NCBI RefSeq assembly: GCF_965227365.1 | Contig: NZ_OZ245754.1 | Coordinates: 434,001 to 498,000 of the forward strand | DNA: 64,000 bases | Reading direction: 5' to 3' | Source of the DNA: Hwanghaeella sp965227365 | GTDB taxonomy: Bacteria; Pseudomonadota; Alphaproteobacteria; UBA8366; Aestuariispiraceae | Shown here: positions 8,402 to 16,481 of the stretch, piece by piece | How the letters are laid out: every line of letters begins with the position of its first letter | Numbering within the stretch: position 1 is the first letter of the stretch | Program-made: the position numbers and the translations under genes | The notes under the pieces: model-generated | Told to the model about the DNA's origin: nothing | Seen by the model: the letters and a program-made list of their open reading frames with translations, nothing else | Databases searched by the model: none

Positions 8402-9751
8402 ATGAAAATCGCAGTTCTAAAAGAACGGCGGCCTGGGGAACAGCGCGTTGCTGCATCGCCTGAGACCGTCAAGAAATTCGTCGATCTTGGCTGTATCGTG
8501 ACCGTCGAGAAAGGGGCCGGTGACGGTGCTGCCCTTTCGGATGCGACGTTCGAGGAAGCCGGGGCGAAAATTGCGGCCACGCCCGCTGCGACCGTCAAGG
8601 ATGCAGACGTGGTGCTAAAGGTCCAACGCCCGATGACCGAGGCCGACGGCGAGGACGAGGTTGCCCTTCTCGGTAAGGGTCAGATCCTGCTGTGCCAGAT
8701 GAACGCCCTGACCGACGGTACGCTTGTACGTGCCTGTGCGGAAAGAGGCGTACAGGCCTTCGCCATGGAACTCGTGCCGCGGATCACGCGTGCGCAGTCG
8801 ATGGACATTCTATCGTCCCAGGCGAATATCGCAGGGTACAAGGCGGTGCTGGACGGCATCGAGCAGTATGGACGGGCCGTTCCGATGATGTCGACGGCGG
8901 CGGGGCGCGTGACACCCGCAAATGTGTTCATCATGGGGGTCGGCGTTGCCGGGCTTCAGGCCATCGCGACGGCTAAGCGCCTTGGCGCGGTTGTGTACGC
9001 GACGGATGTACGTCCCGATACCAAGGAACAGGTTGAAAGCTTGGGCGGCAAGTTCGTCGCGGTCGAGAATGAGGAATTCCAGCAAGCCCAGACCGCGGGC
9101 GGCTACGCCAAGGAAATGTCGGATGACTACAAACGCCAGCAGGCCGAACTGGTCGCCAAGACCATTCCGAAGATGGATATCGTCATCACCACGGCCTTGA
9201 TCCCGGGCAGGGCGGCACCGGTGCTGGTGACGGAAGACCACGTGAAAAGCATGAAGCCGGGCTCGGTGATCGTCGATCTGGCTGCGGAAGCAGGCGGAAA
9301 CTGTCCGCTGACCGTGCTGGGCAAGGTGACCAAGAAGCATGGCGTGACGCTTGTCGGCCACGGCAACTGGCCGAGCCGCGTTCCCGAGACGACCAGCCTG
9401 CTCTTCGCGAAGAATTTGCTCAATTTCCTGACGCCGTTGATCGATAAGGAAAGCGGTAAGCTTTCGATCAACTATGAGGACGATATCATCAAAGGCTCGC
9501 TGGTGACGCGGGACGGGAAAATCGTCGAGGAACGCGTGAAGGCCAATGCCGAGAAAGCGGGATCCTCGGCGCCGGCGAAGAAGGTCTCGAAGAAGAGCGC
9601 GGCCAAGAAGTCGTCGGCCAAGAAATCTTCTTCGAAGAAATCCGCGGCCAAGAAGGCTGAAGCGGCAAAGCCGGAGGCTCCGGCCGCGGAGGCACCGAAG
9701 GCCGACACCGAAACCAGTGCAACACCCAGCAATGCGGGGGAGGAGAAGTAG
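8402..9751 (+). CDS. pntAA: NAD(P) transhydrogenase subunit alpha part 1 (NAD-binding dI)
   Basis: A 449-residue soluble domain I of the proton-translocating transhydrogenase, binding NAD(H). The alanine-dehydrogenase/transhydrogenase fold is clear from MKIAVLKERRPGEQRVAASP, RITRAQSMDILSSQANIAGY, the nucleotide-binding VFIMGVGVAGLQAIATAKRLG and VIVDLAAEAGGNCPLT. Three-gene transhydrogenases of this type usually have about 375-385 residues here. This protein carries an extra C-terminal tail from about residue 385 to 449, rich in Lys, Ala and Ser with repeated KKS/AAKK units, ending in an acidic Ala/Pro/Glu stretch. The tail resembles histone H1-like or HU-tail sequences. It begins the pnt operon, and pntAB follows 3 bases later. 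The start MKIAVLKE is set by family alignment. Confidence 0.95.
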   Translation: MKIAVLKERRPGEQRVAASPETVKKFVDLGCIVTVEKGAGDGAALSDATFEEAGAKIAATPAATVKDADVVLKVQRPMTEADGEDEVALLGKGQILLCQMNALTDGTLVRACAERGVQAFAMELVPRITRAQSMDILSSQANIAGYKAVLDGIEQYGRAVPMMSTAAGRVTPANVFIMGVGVAGLQAIATAKRLGAVVYATDVRPDTKEQVESLGGKFVAVENEEFQQAQTAGGYAKEMSDDYKRQQAELVAKTIPKMDIVITTALIPGRAAPVLVTEDHVKSMKPGSVIVDLAAEAGGNCPLTVLGKVTKKHGVTLVGHGNWPSRVPETTSLLFAKNLLNFLTPLIDKESGKLSINYEDDIIKGSLVTRDGKIVEERVKANAEKAGSSAPAKKVSKKSAAKKSSAKKSSSKKSAAKKAEAAKPEAPAAEAPKADTETSATPSNAGEEK

Positions 9752-9754
9752 GCG

Positions 9755-10183
9755 ATGGATAAGCAGCAACTTCTCGATAAGATTTCCGAATTGTCGACCC
9801 AGGCGGAGAGCCTGGCCGCCAAGGCGGATGCGTTGGCCGTGCAAGCCGCGCAAATCTCTGGAACCGGCGCGGGCGAGGTGGTTGCCTCTTCCGGGTCGCC
9901 GTTTCTGTTCCTGTTCACCGCCTTCGTCCTCGCCTGCTTCGTCGGCTACTACGTGGTCTGGAGCGTGACGCCGGCATTGCACTCGCCGCTGATGGGGGTC
10001 ACCAACGCGATTTCCAGCGTGATCATCGTCGGCGCGCTGATCGCCGCGGGTCCCGTGGATATGAATATCAGCAAGATATTCGGTTTCCTCGCGGTGGTAT
10101 TGGCCAGTGTGAACATCTTCGGCGGCTTCGTGGTGACCAACCGCATGCTCGCCATGTTTAAGAAAAAAGAACGCAAGGGCTGA
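9755..10183 (+). CDS. pntAB: NAD(P) transhydrogenase subunit alpha part 2 (membrane)
   Basis: A 142-residue membrane subunit forming part of the proton channel (domain II). An N-terminal helix of heptad-like QLLDKISELSTQAESLAAKADALA (about residues 4-35) precedes three to four hydrophobic segments (FLFLFTAFVLACFVGYYVV, ISSVIIVGALIAAG, IFGFLAVVLASVNIFGGF). It ends in a basic tail KKKERKG. Short PntAB proteins are about 100-140 residues; the amphipathic N-terminal stretch makes this one long. It lies between pntAA and pntB with tight spacing. Confidence 0.93.
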   Translation: MDKQQLLDKISELSTQAESLAAKADALAVQAAQISGTGAGEVVASSGSPFLFLFTAFVLACFVGYYVVWSVTPALHSPLMGVTNAISSVIIVGALIAAGPVDMNISKIFGFLAVVLASVNIFGGFVVTNRMLAMFKKKERKG

Positions 10184-10218
10184 CCGGCCCGGCATCTGGA
10201 TCAAGGAGGAATTGAAAG

Positions 10219-11610
10219 ATGGCCAATCTAGCCGGTTACGCCTATCTGGTGGCGGCAATCTGTTTCATCATGGCGCTGCGGGGGCTGTCATCGCCCGAAA
10301 CCGCGCGCAAGGGTAATCTCTACGGCATCATCGGCATGTTGATCGCGGTGATCACCACCATCGCGATGCCGAGCGTGTTGAGTTACGGACTGATCATTTC
10401 CGGCATCCTGATCGGGGGTGCGATCGGAACCGTGATCGCTTTGAAGATCCAGATGACGGCCTTGCCGCAGCTGGTGGCGGCTTTCCACAGTCTTGTGGGA
10501 TTGGCGGCGGTCTTCGTCGCCGCGGCGGCCTATTATACGCCGGAAGCCTACGGCATCGGTTCGCCCGGCAAGATCGGGGTCGGCAGCCTGATCGAAATGT
10601 CGCTCGGCACTGCGATCGGGGCGGTGACCTTCACGGGATCCATCATTGCCTTCGGGAAGTTGCAGGCGATCTTCCGGTCGGCGCCGGTCATGTTCAAAGG
10701 GCAGCATCCGCTCAATGCTCTGCTGGGCCTGCTGCTGGTGGCTTTCATCGTCTGGTTCTGCATGACCCAGGATCCGACGGCCTTCTGGGCCATCGTGATC
10801 CTTTCGCTGGTGATCGGCGTGCTGTTGATCATCCCGATTGGTGGGGCGGATATGCCGGTCGTCGTCTCTATGCTGAATAGTTATTCCGGCTGGGCGGCCT
10901 GCGGCATCGGCTTCACGCTGGCGAACACGGCGCTGATCGTCACGGGGGCGCTGGTTGGGTCCTCGGGTGCGATCCTTTCCTACATCATGTGCAAGGGCAT
11001 GAACCGGTCGATCATCAACGTGATCCTCGGCGGCTTCGGCGCGGAAGGCGGCGCGGCGGTGGCCGGCGGCGGCGATGACGACCGTCCGGTTACCTCCGGT
11101 GCGCCGGAAGACGCTGCCTATTTCATGAAAAACGCGGAAAGCGTGATCATCGTGCCGGGATACGGCATGGCGGTCGCCCAGGCACAGCACGCCCTGCGTG
11201 AGATGGCGGATGCGTTGAAGGAGTCCGGTGTTCGCGTGCGGTATGCGATCCATCCCGTGGCCGGACGCATGCCGGGGCATATGAACGTGCTGTTGGCGGA
11301 AGCCAATGTGCCTTATGACGATGTGCTGGAGCTGGAAGAGATCAACCGTGATTTCTCCTCGACCGATGTCGCCTTCGTCATCGGGGCAAACGATATCACG
11401 AACCCGGCAGCCAAGACGGATGAAACCAGCCCGATCTACGGCATGCCGATCCTGGATGTCGAGGAGGCGGGCACCGTCTACTTCATCAAGCGGTCCATGG
11501 CGACCGGTTATGCCGGGGTGCAGAACGAATTGTTCTTCAAGGACAATACGGTAATGCTCTTCGGGGACGCCAAGGAGGTCTGCGAAAAGATCGTTGCCGC
11601 AATGGACTAA
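10219..11610 (+). CDS. pntB: NAD(P) transhydrogenase subunit beta
   Basis: A 463-residue subunit with an N-terminal membrane domain of about eight to nine helices and a C-terminal NADP-binding domain III. The latter is seen as SVIIVPGYGMAVAQAQHALREM, VRYAIHPVAGRMPGHMNVLLAEA, VAFVIGANDITNPAA and the RSMATGYAGVQNELFF motif. With PntAA and PntAB it couples hydride transfer from NADH to NADP+ to inward proton flow. The ribosome-binding site AAGGAGG precedes the ATG. A terminator follows 28 bases after the stop. Confidence 0.97.
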   Translation: MANLAGYAYLVAAICFIMALRGLSSPETARKGNLYGIIGMLIAVITTIAMPSVLSYGLIISGILIGGAIGTVIALKIQMTALPQLVAAFHSLVGLAAVFVAAAAYYTPEAYGIGSPGKIGVGSLIEMSLGTAIGAVTFTGSIIAFGKLQAIFRSAPVMFKGQHPLNALLGLLLVAFIVWFCMTQDPTAFWAIVILSLVIGVLLIIPIGGADMPVVVSMLNSYSGWAACGIGFTLANTALIVTGALVGSSGAILSYIMCKGMNRSIINVILGGFGAEGGAAVAGGGDDDRPVTSGAPEDAAYFMKNAESVIIVPGYGMAVAQAQHALREMADALKESGVRVRYAIHPVAGRMPGHMNVLLAEANVPYDDVLELEEINRDFSSTDVAFVIGANDITNPAAKTDETSPIYGMPILDVEEAGTVYFIKRSMATGYAGVQNELFFKDNTVMLFGDAKEVCEKIVAAMD

Positions 11611-11638
11611 GCGTCCTTTCGGTGCGCAAATCACGAGG

Positions 11639-11667
11639 GGGCCCGGCGATGCTGGGCCCTTTCTCTT
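11639..11667 (+). terminator. Intrinsic terminator after pntB
   Basis: A 9-bp GC-rich stem (GGGCCCGGC / GCTGGGCCC, one G-U pair) with a 3-base loop, followed by TTTCTCTTT. It separates the pnt operon from the DUF1538 genes that begin about 105 bases further on. Confidence 0.8.
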
Positions 11668-11772
11668 TGGACCGATGCTTCTGAAGCCTTGTGTTTTCGC
11701 GGCGCAACATGCCAAAACCGAGGATCAGCGGGCCAACGGCGCCGCGATGTCGGGACGGATACGGGATAGGGA

Positions 11773-12519
11773 ATGCGGTCTCAGTTCCTCGGATTGGCGC
11801 GGCTCATGCTCTCATCCCTCAGGGATCTTGCGCCCATCATCCTGGTGATTTTTGTATTCCAGGTCTTCGTCCTTCAACAACCTTTCCCCAATCTCGACGA
11901 AATTCTGCCTGGACTGATCCTTGTCGTCGTGGGTCTCACCTTTTTCGTTCAAGGCCTTGAACTCGGGCTTTTCCCGTTGGGCGAGGACATGGCTCAGGCC
12001 TTTGCGAAGAAGGGCAATTTGACGGCCCTGCTGTCCTTTGCCTTTTGTCTCGGTTTCGGCACCACCGCTGCCGAGCCGGCCTTGATCGCGGTCGCCAAGG
12101 AGGCGGCAGAGGCCGCGGCCGAAGGCGGGGTGCTCGCCCGCGATACGGAAGCCATGGCAAATTACGCGATGGGGCTGCGCATCACGGTCGCCGTGTCGGT
12201 GGGCGCCGCCCTGGTCCTTGGGGTGATCCGAATCCTGAAAGGCTGGCCACTGCCCTATCTGATCATTGGCGGCTATGTCCTTGTCGCGGCGATGACCGTT
12301 TTTGCACCCGATGAGATCATCGGTGTTGCCTACGACTCCGGTGGGGTTACGACATCGACGATCACCGTGCCGCTGGTGACCGCCTTGGGCGTCGGTTTGG
12401 CATCCGTGATACGCGGCCGCAATCCGATGATCGACGGTTTCGGTTTGATTGCCATGGCCAGCCTGTCTCCCATGATCTTCGTGATGGTCTATGGCATCGT
12501 GCTGGGGTGGATCGGATGA
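11773..12519 (+). CDS. DUF1538 membrane protein, first subunit
   Basis: A 248-residue integral membrane protein with about six to seven hydrophobic segments, of the DUF1538 family. Two conserved loop motifs stand out: GFGTTAAEPALIAVA near residues 96-110, and AYDSGGVTTSTITVP near 185-200. These are spaced one per half, as expected of an inverted-repeat transporter with two re-entrant loops. The next gene carries the same two motifs, so the two proteins are paralogues and probably form a heteromer. The last codons overlap the next start (ATGA). The function of DUF1538 is unknown to me; transport is inferred from topology and from the co-encoded PII-like protein. Confidence 0.8.
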   Translation: MRSQFLGLARLMLSSLRDLAPIILVIFVFQVFVLQQPFPNLDEILPGLILVVVGLTFFVQGLELGLFPLGEDMAQAFAKKGNLTALLSFAFCLGFGTTAAEPALIAVAKEAAEAAAEGGVLARDTEAMANYAMGLRITVAVSVGAALVLGVIRILKGWPLPYLIIGGYVLVAAMTVFAPDEIIGVAYDSGGVTTSTITVPLVTALGVGLASVIRGRNPMIDGFGLIAMASLSPMIFVMVYGIVLGWIG

Positions 12520-13334
12520 CGTTGCTGCTGGATCTGCTCGATTCCCTTGGCCGGACGATGTTCGACGTTCTGCCGATTGCAGCGGTTCTGCTCGGCTTCC
12601 AGCTACTTGTCATCCGCAAGAAGCCGAAGAAGATCGGCCGGATCCTGGGCGGGTTCACCTATGTTCTGGTCGGCCTGTCGCTTTTCCTGGTCGGCTTGGA
12701 ACGGGCGCTTTTTCCAGTAGGGGAGGCGATGGCGCTGCAACTGACCCATCCTGATTTCGTCGGGGCGATCACCGACGCCGTGTCGGGTGTGGATTGGACC
12801 CTGTACTTCTGGGTCTATGCTTTCGCTGCGGCGATCGGTTTCAGTACGACGATCGCCGAACCGTCGCTGATCGCCGTGGCCATAAAGGCGGAAGAAATGT
12901 CGGCGGGCGGCCTGCCGGCCACACGGCTCAGGATCGCTGTTGCGATTGGCGTGGGGATCGGTGTGGCGCTTGGTGCATTTCGCATCGTTACCGGCGATCC
13001 GCTCTACCTCTACATTGTCGCCGGCTATGCAATCGTGGTGGTGCAGACAGTCTTCGTGGCGCGTGGGCAGACGAAATGGATCGTGCCGCTTGCCTATGAT
13101 TCCGGCGGGGTCACTACCTCGACCGTGACCGTGCCGGTCGTGACGGCGCTGGGCCTTGGTCTGGCATCGACCATACCCGGACGCAGCCCGATCCTGGACG
13201 GGTTCGGGCTTATCGCCTTTGCCAGTCTGTTTCCCATGATCACGGTCATGGGTTTCGTGCAGATCGATGTTGCCCTCACCGCCTGGCGAAACAGGCAGAT
13301 GGCATTGAGGGCTCAGGAAGGAGAGATCGGATGA
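12516..13334 (+). CDS. DUF1538 membrane protein, second subunit
   Basis: A 272-residue paralogue of the preceding gene, starting at the ATGA overlap. Its matching motifs are GFSTTIAEPSLIAVAIKAEE and AYDSGGVTTSTVTVP, followed by LGLASTIPGRSPILDGFGLI, which parallels the first subunit almost residue for residue. It has about seven hydrophobic segments and a short positively charged cytoplasmic loop (RKKPKKIGR) after the first one. Its stop overlaps the PII-like gene start (ATGA), so translation of the first three genes is probably coupled. Confidence 0.8.
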   Translation: MTLLLDLLDSLGRTMFDVLPIAAVLLGFQLLVIRKKPKKIGRILGGFTYVLVGLSLFLVGLERALFPVGEAMALQLTHPDFVGAITDAVSGVDWTLYFWVYAFAAAIGFSTTIAEPSLIAVAIKAEEMSAGGLPATRLRIAVAIGVGIGVALGAFRIVTGDPLYLYIVAGYAIVVVQTVFVARGQTKWIVPLAYDSGGVTTSTVTVPVVTALGLGLASTIPGRSPILDGFGLIAFASLFPMITVMGFVQIDVALTAWRNRQMALRAQEGEIG

Positions 13335-13681
13335 AGATGAAGTTGCTGATCGCGATCGTCGATAACGAGGTTACCGATGACATTATCGAGGCGGCTCGCG
13401 AAGCGGGAGCGACCGGCGCAACCATCATCAGTAGTGCGCATGGCGAGGGGCTGAAGGTGGAAAAGACCTTTTTCGGCCTGGACCTCAGCGGCCAGCGCGA
13501 CGTGGTCCTGTTCCTGGTGGTGGCGGAAAGGGCGCGTCGCATTCTGGAGGCCGTCGAGAAGGGCGGCCGGCTGCTGGAGGACCGCAATATGGGGCTTGCC
13601 CTGCAGATCGATATAGAGGATGCCGTCGGCTTGCGCGGGCAGCTGGCGGCCATGGCGGACGAAATCAAGGATGAAGTGTGA
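13331..13681 (+). CDS. PII-like (GlnB-superfamily) regulatory protein
   Basis: A 116-residue protein with the ferredoxin-like PII pattern: MKMKLLIAIVDNEVTDDIIEAAREAGATGATI, then VVLFLVVAERARRILEAVEKGG. It differs from GlnB/GlnK in having a short T-loop (about residues 36-53, GEGLKVEKTFFGLDLSGQ) without the uridylylated tyrosine, and no TGKIGDGKI B-loop. Such PII-like proteins usually bind adenine nucleotides or another small ligand and gate a neighbouring transporter. It overlaps the second DUF1538 gene by 4 bases and precedes a CBS protein, both of which fit that role. The ligand cannot be predicted. Confidence 0.8.
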   Translation: MKMKLLIAIVDNEVTDDIIEAAREAGATGATIISSAHGEGLKVEKTFFGLDLSGQRDVVLFLVVAERARRILEAVEKGGRLLEDRNMGLALQIDIEDAVGLRGQLAAMADEIKDEV

Positions 13682-13726
13682 CGGAACCCCGCTTTGGTCA
13701 GGGGCCCGTTTCCGAGGGAGGATGGG

Positions 13727-14131
13727 ATGAGCGATAAAGATTATACCAGCGTCGTCGACGTGATGGTGCGGGAGTTGCACACAATCGACCGCCTGGCGAC
13801 CGTGCAGGAAGCGATCGACATGATGCGGGAATTCCGGGTGACGTCCCTGGTCGTGGAACGCCGTGACCTGGCGGACGAATTCGGGCTGGTCGCAATCGAC
13901 GACATCGCGCGCAAGGTGATCGCGGAAGGCCGCTCCACGGTGCGGACCTCTATCTACGAGATCATGGTGAAACCGGTCCTGACCCTGCCGGCGGACATGA
14001 ACGTGAAATACGCGGTCCGGCTGTTGGGCCGCGTCGGCATGGACCGCGCCCTGGTCGTCGACAACGAGCGTCACCCGCTGGGCATGGCGACCCTGCGCGA
14101 CATCGTCTATCGGCACAAGGATGTCAGTTGA
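13727..14131 (+). CDS. CBS-pair domain protein
   Basis: A 134-residue protein made of two CBS motifs: the first in VVDVMVRELHTIDRLATVQEAIDMM through EFGLVAIDDIARKV, the second in IYEIMVKPVLTLPADMNVKYAVRLL through HPLGMATLRDIVYRH. CBS pairs bind adenosyl ligands such as AMP, ATP or SAM. It starts 45 bases after the PII-like gene behind GGGAGG (start MSDKDY), and ends the apparent four-gene operon. Together with the PII-like protein it gives the operon two candidate nucleotide sensors. Confidence 0.88.
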   Translation: MSDKDYTSVVDVMVRELHTIDRLATVQEAIDMMREFRVTSLVVERRDLADEFGLVAIDDIARKVIAEGRSTVRTSIYEIMVKPVLTLPADMNVKYAVRLLGRVGMDRALVVDNERHPLGMATLRDIVYRHKDVS

Positions 14132-14146
14132 GGCGGGACGCAGCCC

Positions 14147-14614
14147 TCAGTGTTCGCCTACTCCTAGGGGACGGCTGACGACCCAGCAATAGCCGTCGGG
14201 ATCCAGGATGTAGCATTCGCGCAGCCCATGCGGTTTGTTCAGACAGCCGGCGAGCACGATGGCGCCAAAGTCCCTTGCCCTCTGTTCCGCCGCATCCGGG
14301 TCCTGGTTGTACAGGTGAAACTCTGCGCCGATGCCCCGTCCCTCTACCGGATCGTCATTCGCGTCCCGGACGAAACCCCGTAACGGATTGTTGGAATAGG
14401 TGTGGTCGGCGTGCAGCATCCACGCGAAACCGTTTGCGGACAGAACGGCGAAATCCTCATTCCAGTAGCGGATTTCCGCATTCAGGACCCGGCGCGCAAA
14501 ATCGACGGCGGGTTCCATTTCCGCAACCAACAGGTTGAACCCGACGCCCTTCAGGCTCTTGCCGAAGTCTGGCGCCTCTACGGACCAGGGTTCTTTTGTG
14601 CTTTTGGAGGTCAT
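14147..14614 (-). CDS. VOC (glyoxalase-fold) family protein
   Basis: A 155-residue vicinal-oxygen-chelate protein: GVGFNLLVAEMEPAVDFARRVLNAEIRYWNEDFAVLS forms one beta-alpha-beta unit, and GIGAEFHLYNQDPDAAEQRARDFGA with YILDPDGYCWVVSRPLG the second. The latter is typical of bleomycin-resistance/glyoxalase-like members. The substrate is unknown. It converges with the CBS gene, with 15 bases between the stops. Confidence 0.8.
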   Translation of the reverse strand: MTSKSTKEPWSVEAPDFGKSLKGVGFNLLVAEMEPAVDFARRVLNAEIRYWNEDFAVLSANGFAWMLHADHTYSNNPLRGFVRDANDDPVEGRGIGAEFHLYNQDPDAAEQRARDFGAIVLAGCLNKPHGLRECYILDPDGYCWVVSRPLGVGEH

Positions 14615-14741
14615 TGTCCGTCACCCAAGCTGGTTGTGGGGTGAGTGTAGGCGGCAAAGCACCGAGCTGTCAGACCCAATTTACGCGGTCCCTCGCGGCC
14701 ATTCGAATAGAGCATCGAGCAGAAATCTGCGGCCAAAATGC

Positions 14742-14774
14742 AAAAACGCCCCCGAACACCTGCCCGAGGACGCC
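14742..14774 (-). terminator. Probable terminator after rpsU
   Basis: Read on the minus strand, GCGTCCTCGG pairs with TCGGGGGCGT through a 10-bp stem that includes G-U pairs, followed by TTTTT (14742-14746). It lies about 50 bases past the rpsU stop. Confidence 0.55.
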
Positions 14775-14822
14775 TGATGCAACCGGATCGGCGAAAGCCG
14801 CCCGATATTGAGCGGGTATGCT

Positions 14823-15026
14823 CTAGAAGCCTTCCCGCTCAAGCCGCTTGCGCAGAAGCTTGCGATGACGACGAACGGCTTCCGCCCGTTCGCGTGCACG
14901 CTTTTCCGACGGCTTTTCGAAATGCCGACGAAGCTTCATTTCGCGGAAGATGCCTTCACGTTGCATCTTCTTCTTCAGCGCGCGAAGTGCTTGGTCAACG
15001 TTATTATCGCGTACGGTAACCTGCAC
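14823..15026 (-). CDS. rpsU: 30S ribosomal protein bS21
   Basis: A 67-residue, very basic small-subunit protein. The sequence QVTVRDNNVDQALRALKKKMQREG and FREMKLRRHFEKPSEKRARERAEA is diagnostic of bS21. The GTG at 15026 is chosen because it gives the family N-terminus (M)QVTVRDNN and AAGGTGG lies 8 bases upstream. An in-frame GTG four codons earlier overlaps that ribosome-binding site. It is divergent from def. Confidence 0.95.
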   Translation of the reverse strand: MQVTVRDNNVDQALRALKKKMQREGIFREMKLRRHFEKPSEKRARERAEAVRRHRKLLRKRLEREGF

Positions 15027-15209
15027 TGCTTTCACCACCTTTCAGGGTCGATAGATTTTTCGAATGGCAATAGATACCATTTCCGCGGGGTTTTCCCCGC
15101 GGTGGCGAGCGTATAGCACAGGGATTCCCGGCTGAAAAGGGGGGCAGGGGATGCTTCCCGATGCCGCACTGCTCTTTACCTTGGGCCGGCCCGATACCAT
15201 AAAGAAAGC

Positions 15210-15785
15210 ATGGCAATACTGAAAATAGCCCGTATGGGGCACCCCGTCCTGCGCCGCAAGGCCGACCCGGTGGCCGATCCCACGGCGCCGGAGACGCGCC
15301 ATTTGGTCGCCGATATGATCGAAACCATGCAGGATGCGGGTGGAACCGGTCTGGCGGCGCCCCAGGTTCATGTGCCGGCGCGCGTCATCGTATATTTTGT
15401 CTCGAAGACGCGGCTCGAGGAAGGGGAGGAAGAAGTGCCCCTGACCGCCCTGGTGAATCCCGTCCTGACGCCGATCGGCAAAGAAAAGGCCTATGGTTGG
15501 GAAGGGTGCCTGTCGGTTCCCGGATTGACCGGTCTCGTCCCGCGTTTCGAAACGGTTCGGCTGCAGGCGATAACGCCGCGCGGCGATGTCATTGATAAGA
15601 CCGTTTCGGGGTTTCATGCCCGCGTGTTGCAGCACGAGATCGATCATTTGGACGGCACGCTCTATCCGCAGCGCATGGATGACCTGTCCCTGTTGCTGTT
15701 TCAGGAAGAAATGCGTTACGGCATGCCCGAACGCGCCAAGGAATTGATGGAGGTCGAAGATGACCGCGAAGTCGAAGAAGCCTGA
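15210..15785 (+). CDS. def: Peptide deformylase
   Basis: A 191-residue iron/zinc enzyme that removes the formyl group from nascent N-termini. All three motifs are present: GLAAPQ (47-52), EGCLS (99-103, metal Cys100) and HEIDH (142-146). The region between motifs 1 and 2 carries an acidic stretch EEGEEE. Many alphaproteobacteria have two or three deformylases, so this may not be the only one. The last 26 bases overlap the COQ9 gene, which suggests translational coupling. Confidence 0.95.
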   Translation: MAILKIARMGHPVLRRKADPVADPTAPETRHLVADMIETMQDAGGTGLAAPQVHVPARVIVYFVSKTRLEEGEEEVPLTALVNPVLTPIGKEKAYGWEGCLSVPGLTGLVPRFETVRLQAITPRGDVIDKTVSGFHARVLQHEIDHLDGTLYPQRMDDLSLLLFQEEMRYGMPERAKELMEVEDDREVEEA

Positions 15786-16440
15786 TTTTGCCAAGGCCGA
15801 TCCGGCCGCCCTGCGCGACGCGATCCTGGATGCGGCGATCACCCATGTGCCCTTTGACGGCTGGGGCCGGGAAGCGGCGATCCGCGGCGCCGAGGATATC
15901 GGTCTGGATGCGGCCGCCGCCATGCGGGCCTTTCCGGACGGGGCGCGGGACATGATTGTCTGGCACCTGAGGCAAGCTGACAGTCGGATGGCGGAAACCC
16001 TGGCGGGGATGGATCTGGCCTCGATGAAAATTCGTGAGCGGATCGCGACCGCAGTCCGGGTCAGGCTGGAACAGAACGCCCCGCATCGCGAGGCGATCCG
16101 AAAGGCCATGGCCTTCCTCGCCCTGCCGCAGAACGCCCCAATGGCGGCCCAGGCCTTGTACAGGACGGTGGATGAAATGTGGTACCAGGCCGGCGATACG
16201 GCAACGGACTGGAATTTCTATTCCAAACGCGCGCTGCTTGCCGGCGTCTATTCCAGCACGGTCTTGTTCTGGCTGAACGACAAGTCGGAAGGCTTCGCGG
16301 ATACATGGGCCTTCCTCGATCGACGCATCGCGGATGTGATGAAAGTGCCGAAAATGAAGAGCCGTTTGGCCACGGTGCTCGGTTACCCGCTTCGCCGGGC
16401 CAAGGCTTTCAAACATTACGGTGCTCGGGCGAACGGTTGA
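15760..16440 (+). CDS. COQ9 family ubiquinone biosynthesis protein
   Basis: A 226-residue protein with the TetR-like helical N-terminal part (ALRDAILDAAITHVPFDGWGREAAIRGAEDIG) and the COQ9 C-terminal domain (MWYQAGDTATDWNFYSKRALLAGVYSSTVLFWLND). The latter has the conserved Trp/Tyr-rich segment that precedes the membrane-associating helix. COQ9 proteins bind lipids and present quinone intermediates to COQ7-type hydroxylases. The start at 15760 lies inside def. No other ubi gene is adjacent. Confidence 0.9.
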   Translation: MTAKSKKPDFAKADPAALRDAILDAAITHVPFDGWGREAAIRGAEDIGLDAAAAMRAFPDGARDMIVWHLRQADSRMAETLAGMDLASMKIRERIATAVRVRLEQNAPHREAIRKAMAFLALPQNAPMAAQALYRTVDEMWYQAGDTATDWNFYSKRALLAGVYSSTVLFWLNDKSEGFADTWAFLDRRIADVMKVPKMKSRLATVLGYPLRRAKAFKHYGARANG

Positions 16441-16481
16441 CCGGACCGAACGTCACGTTCTGAACATAAAGGGACGTCGGC

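Noticed and set aside
8810..10258. 482-codon minus-strand frame over pntAA-pntAB
   Set aside because: Antisense to two clearly conserved genes; Arg/His-rich composition typical of a shadow in GC-rich DNA.
10288..11715. 475-codon minus-strand frame over pntB
   Set aside because: Antisense to pntB; biased Arg/His/Asp composition and no motif.
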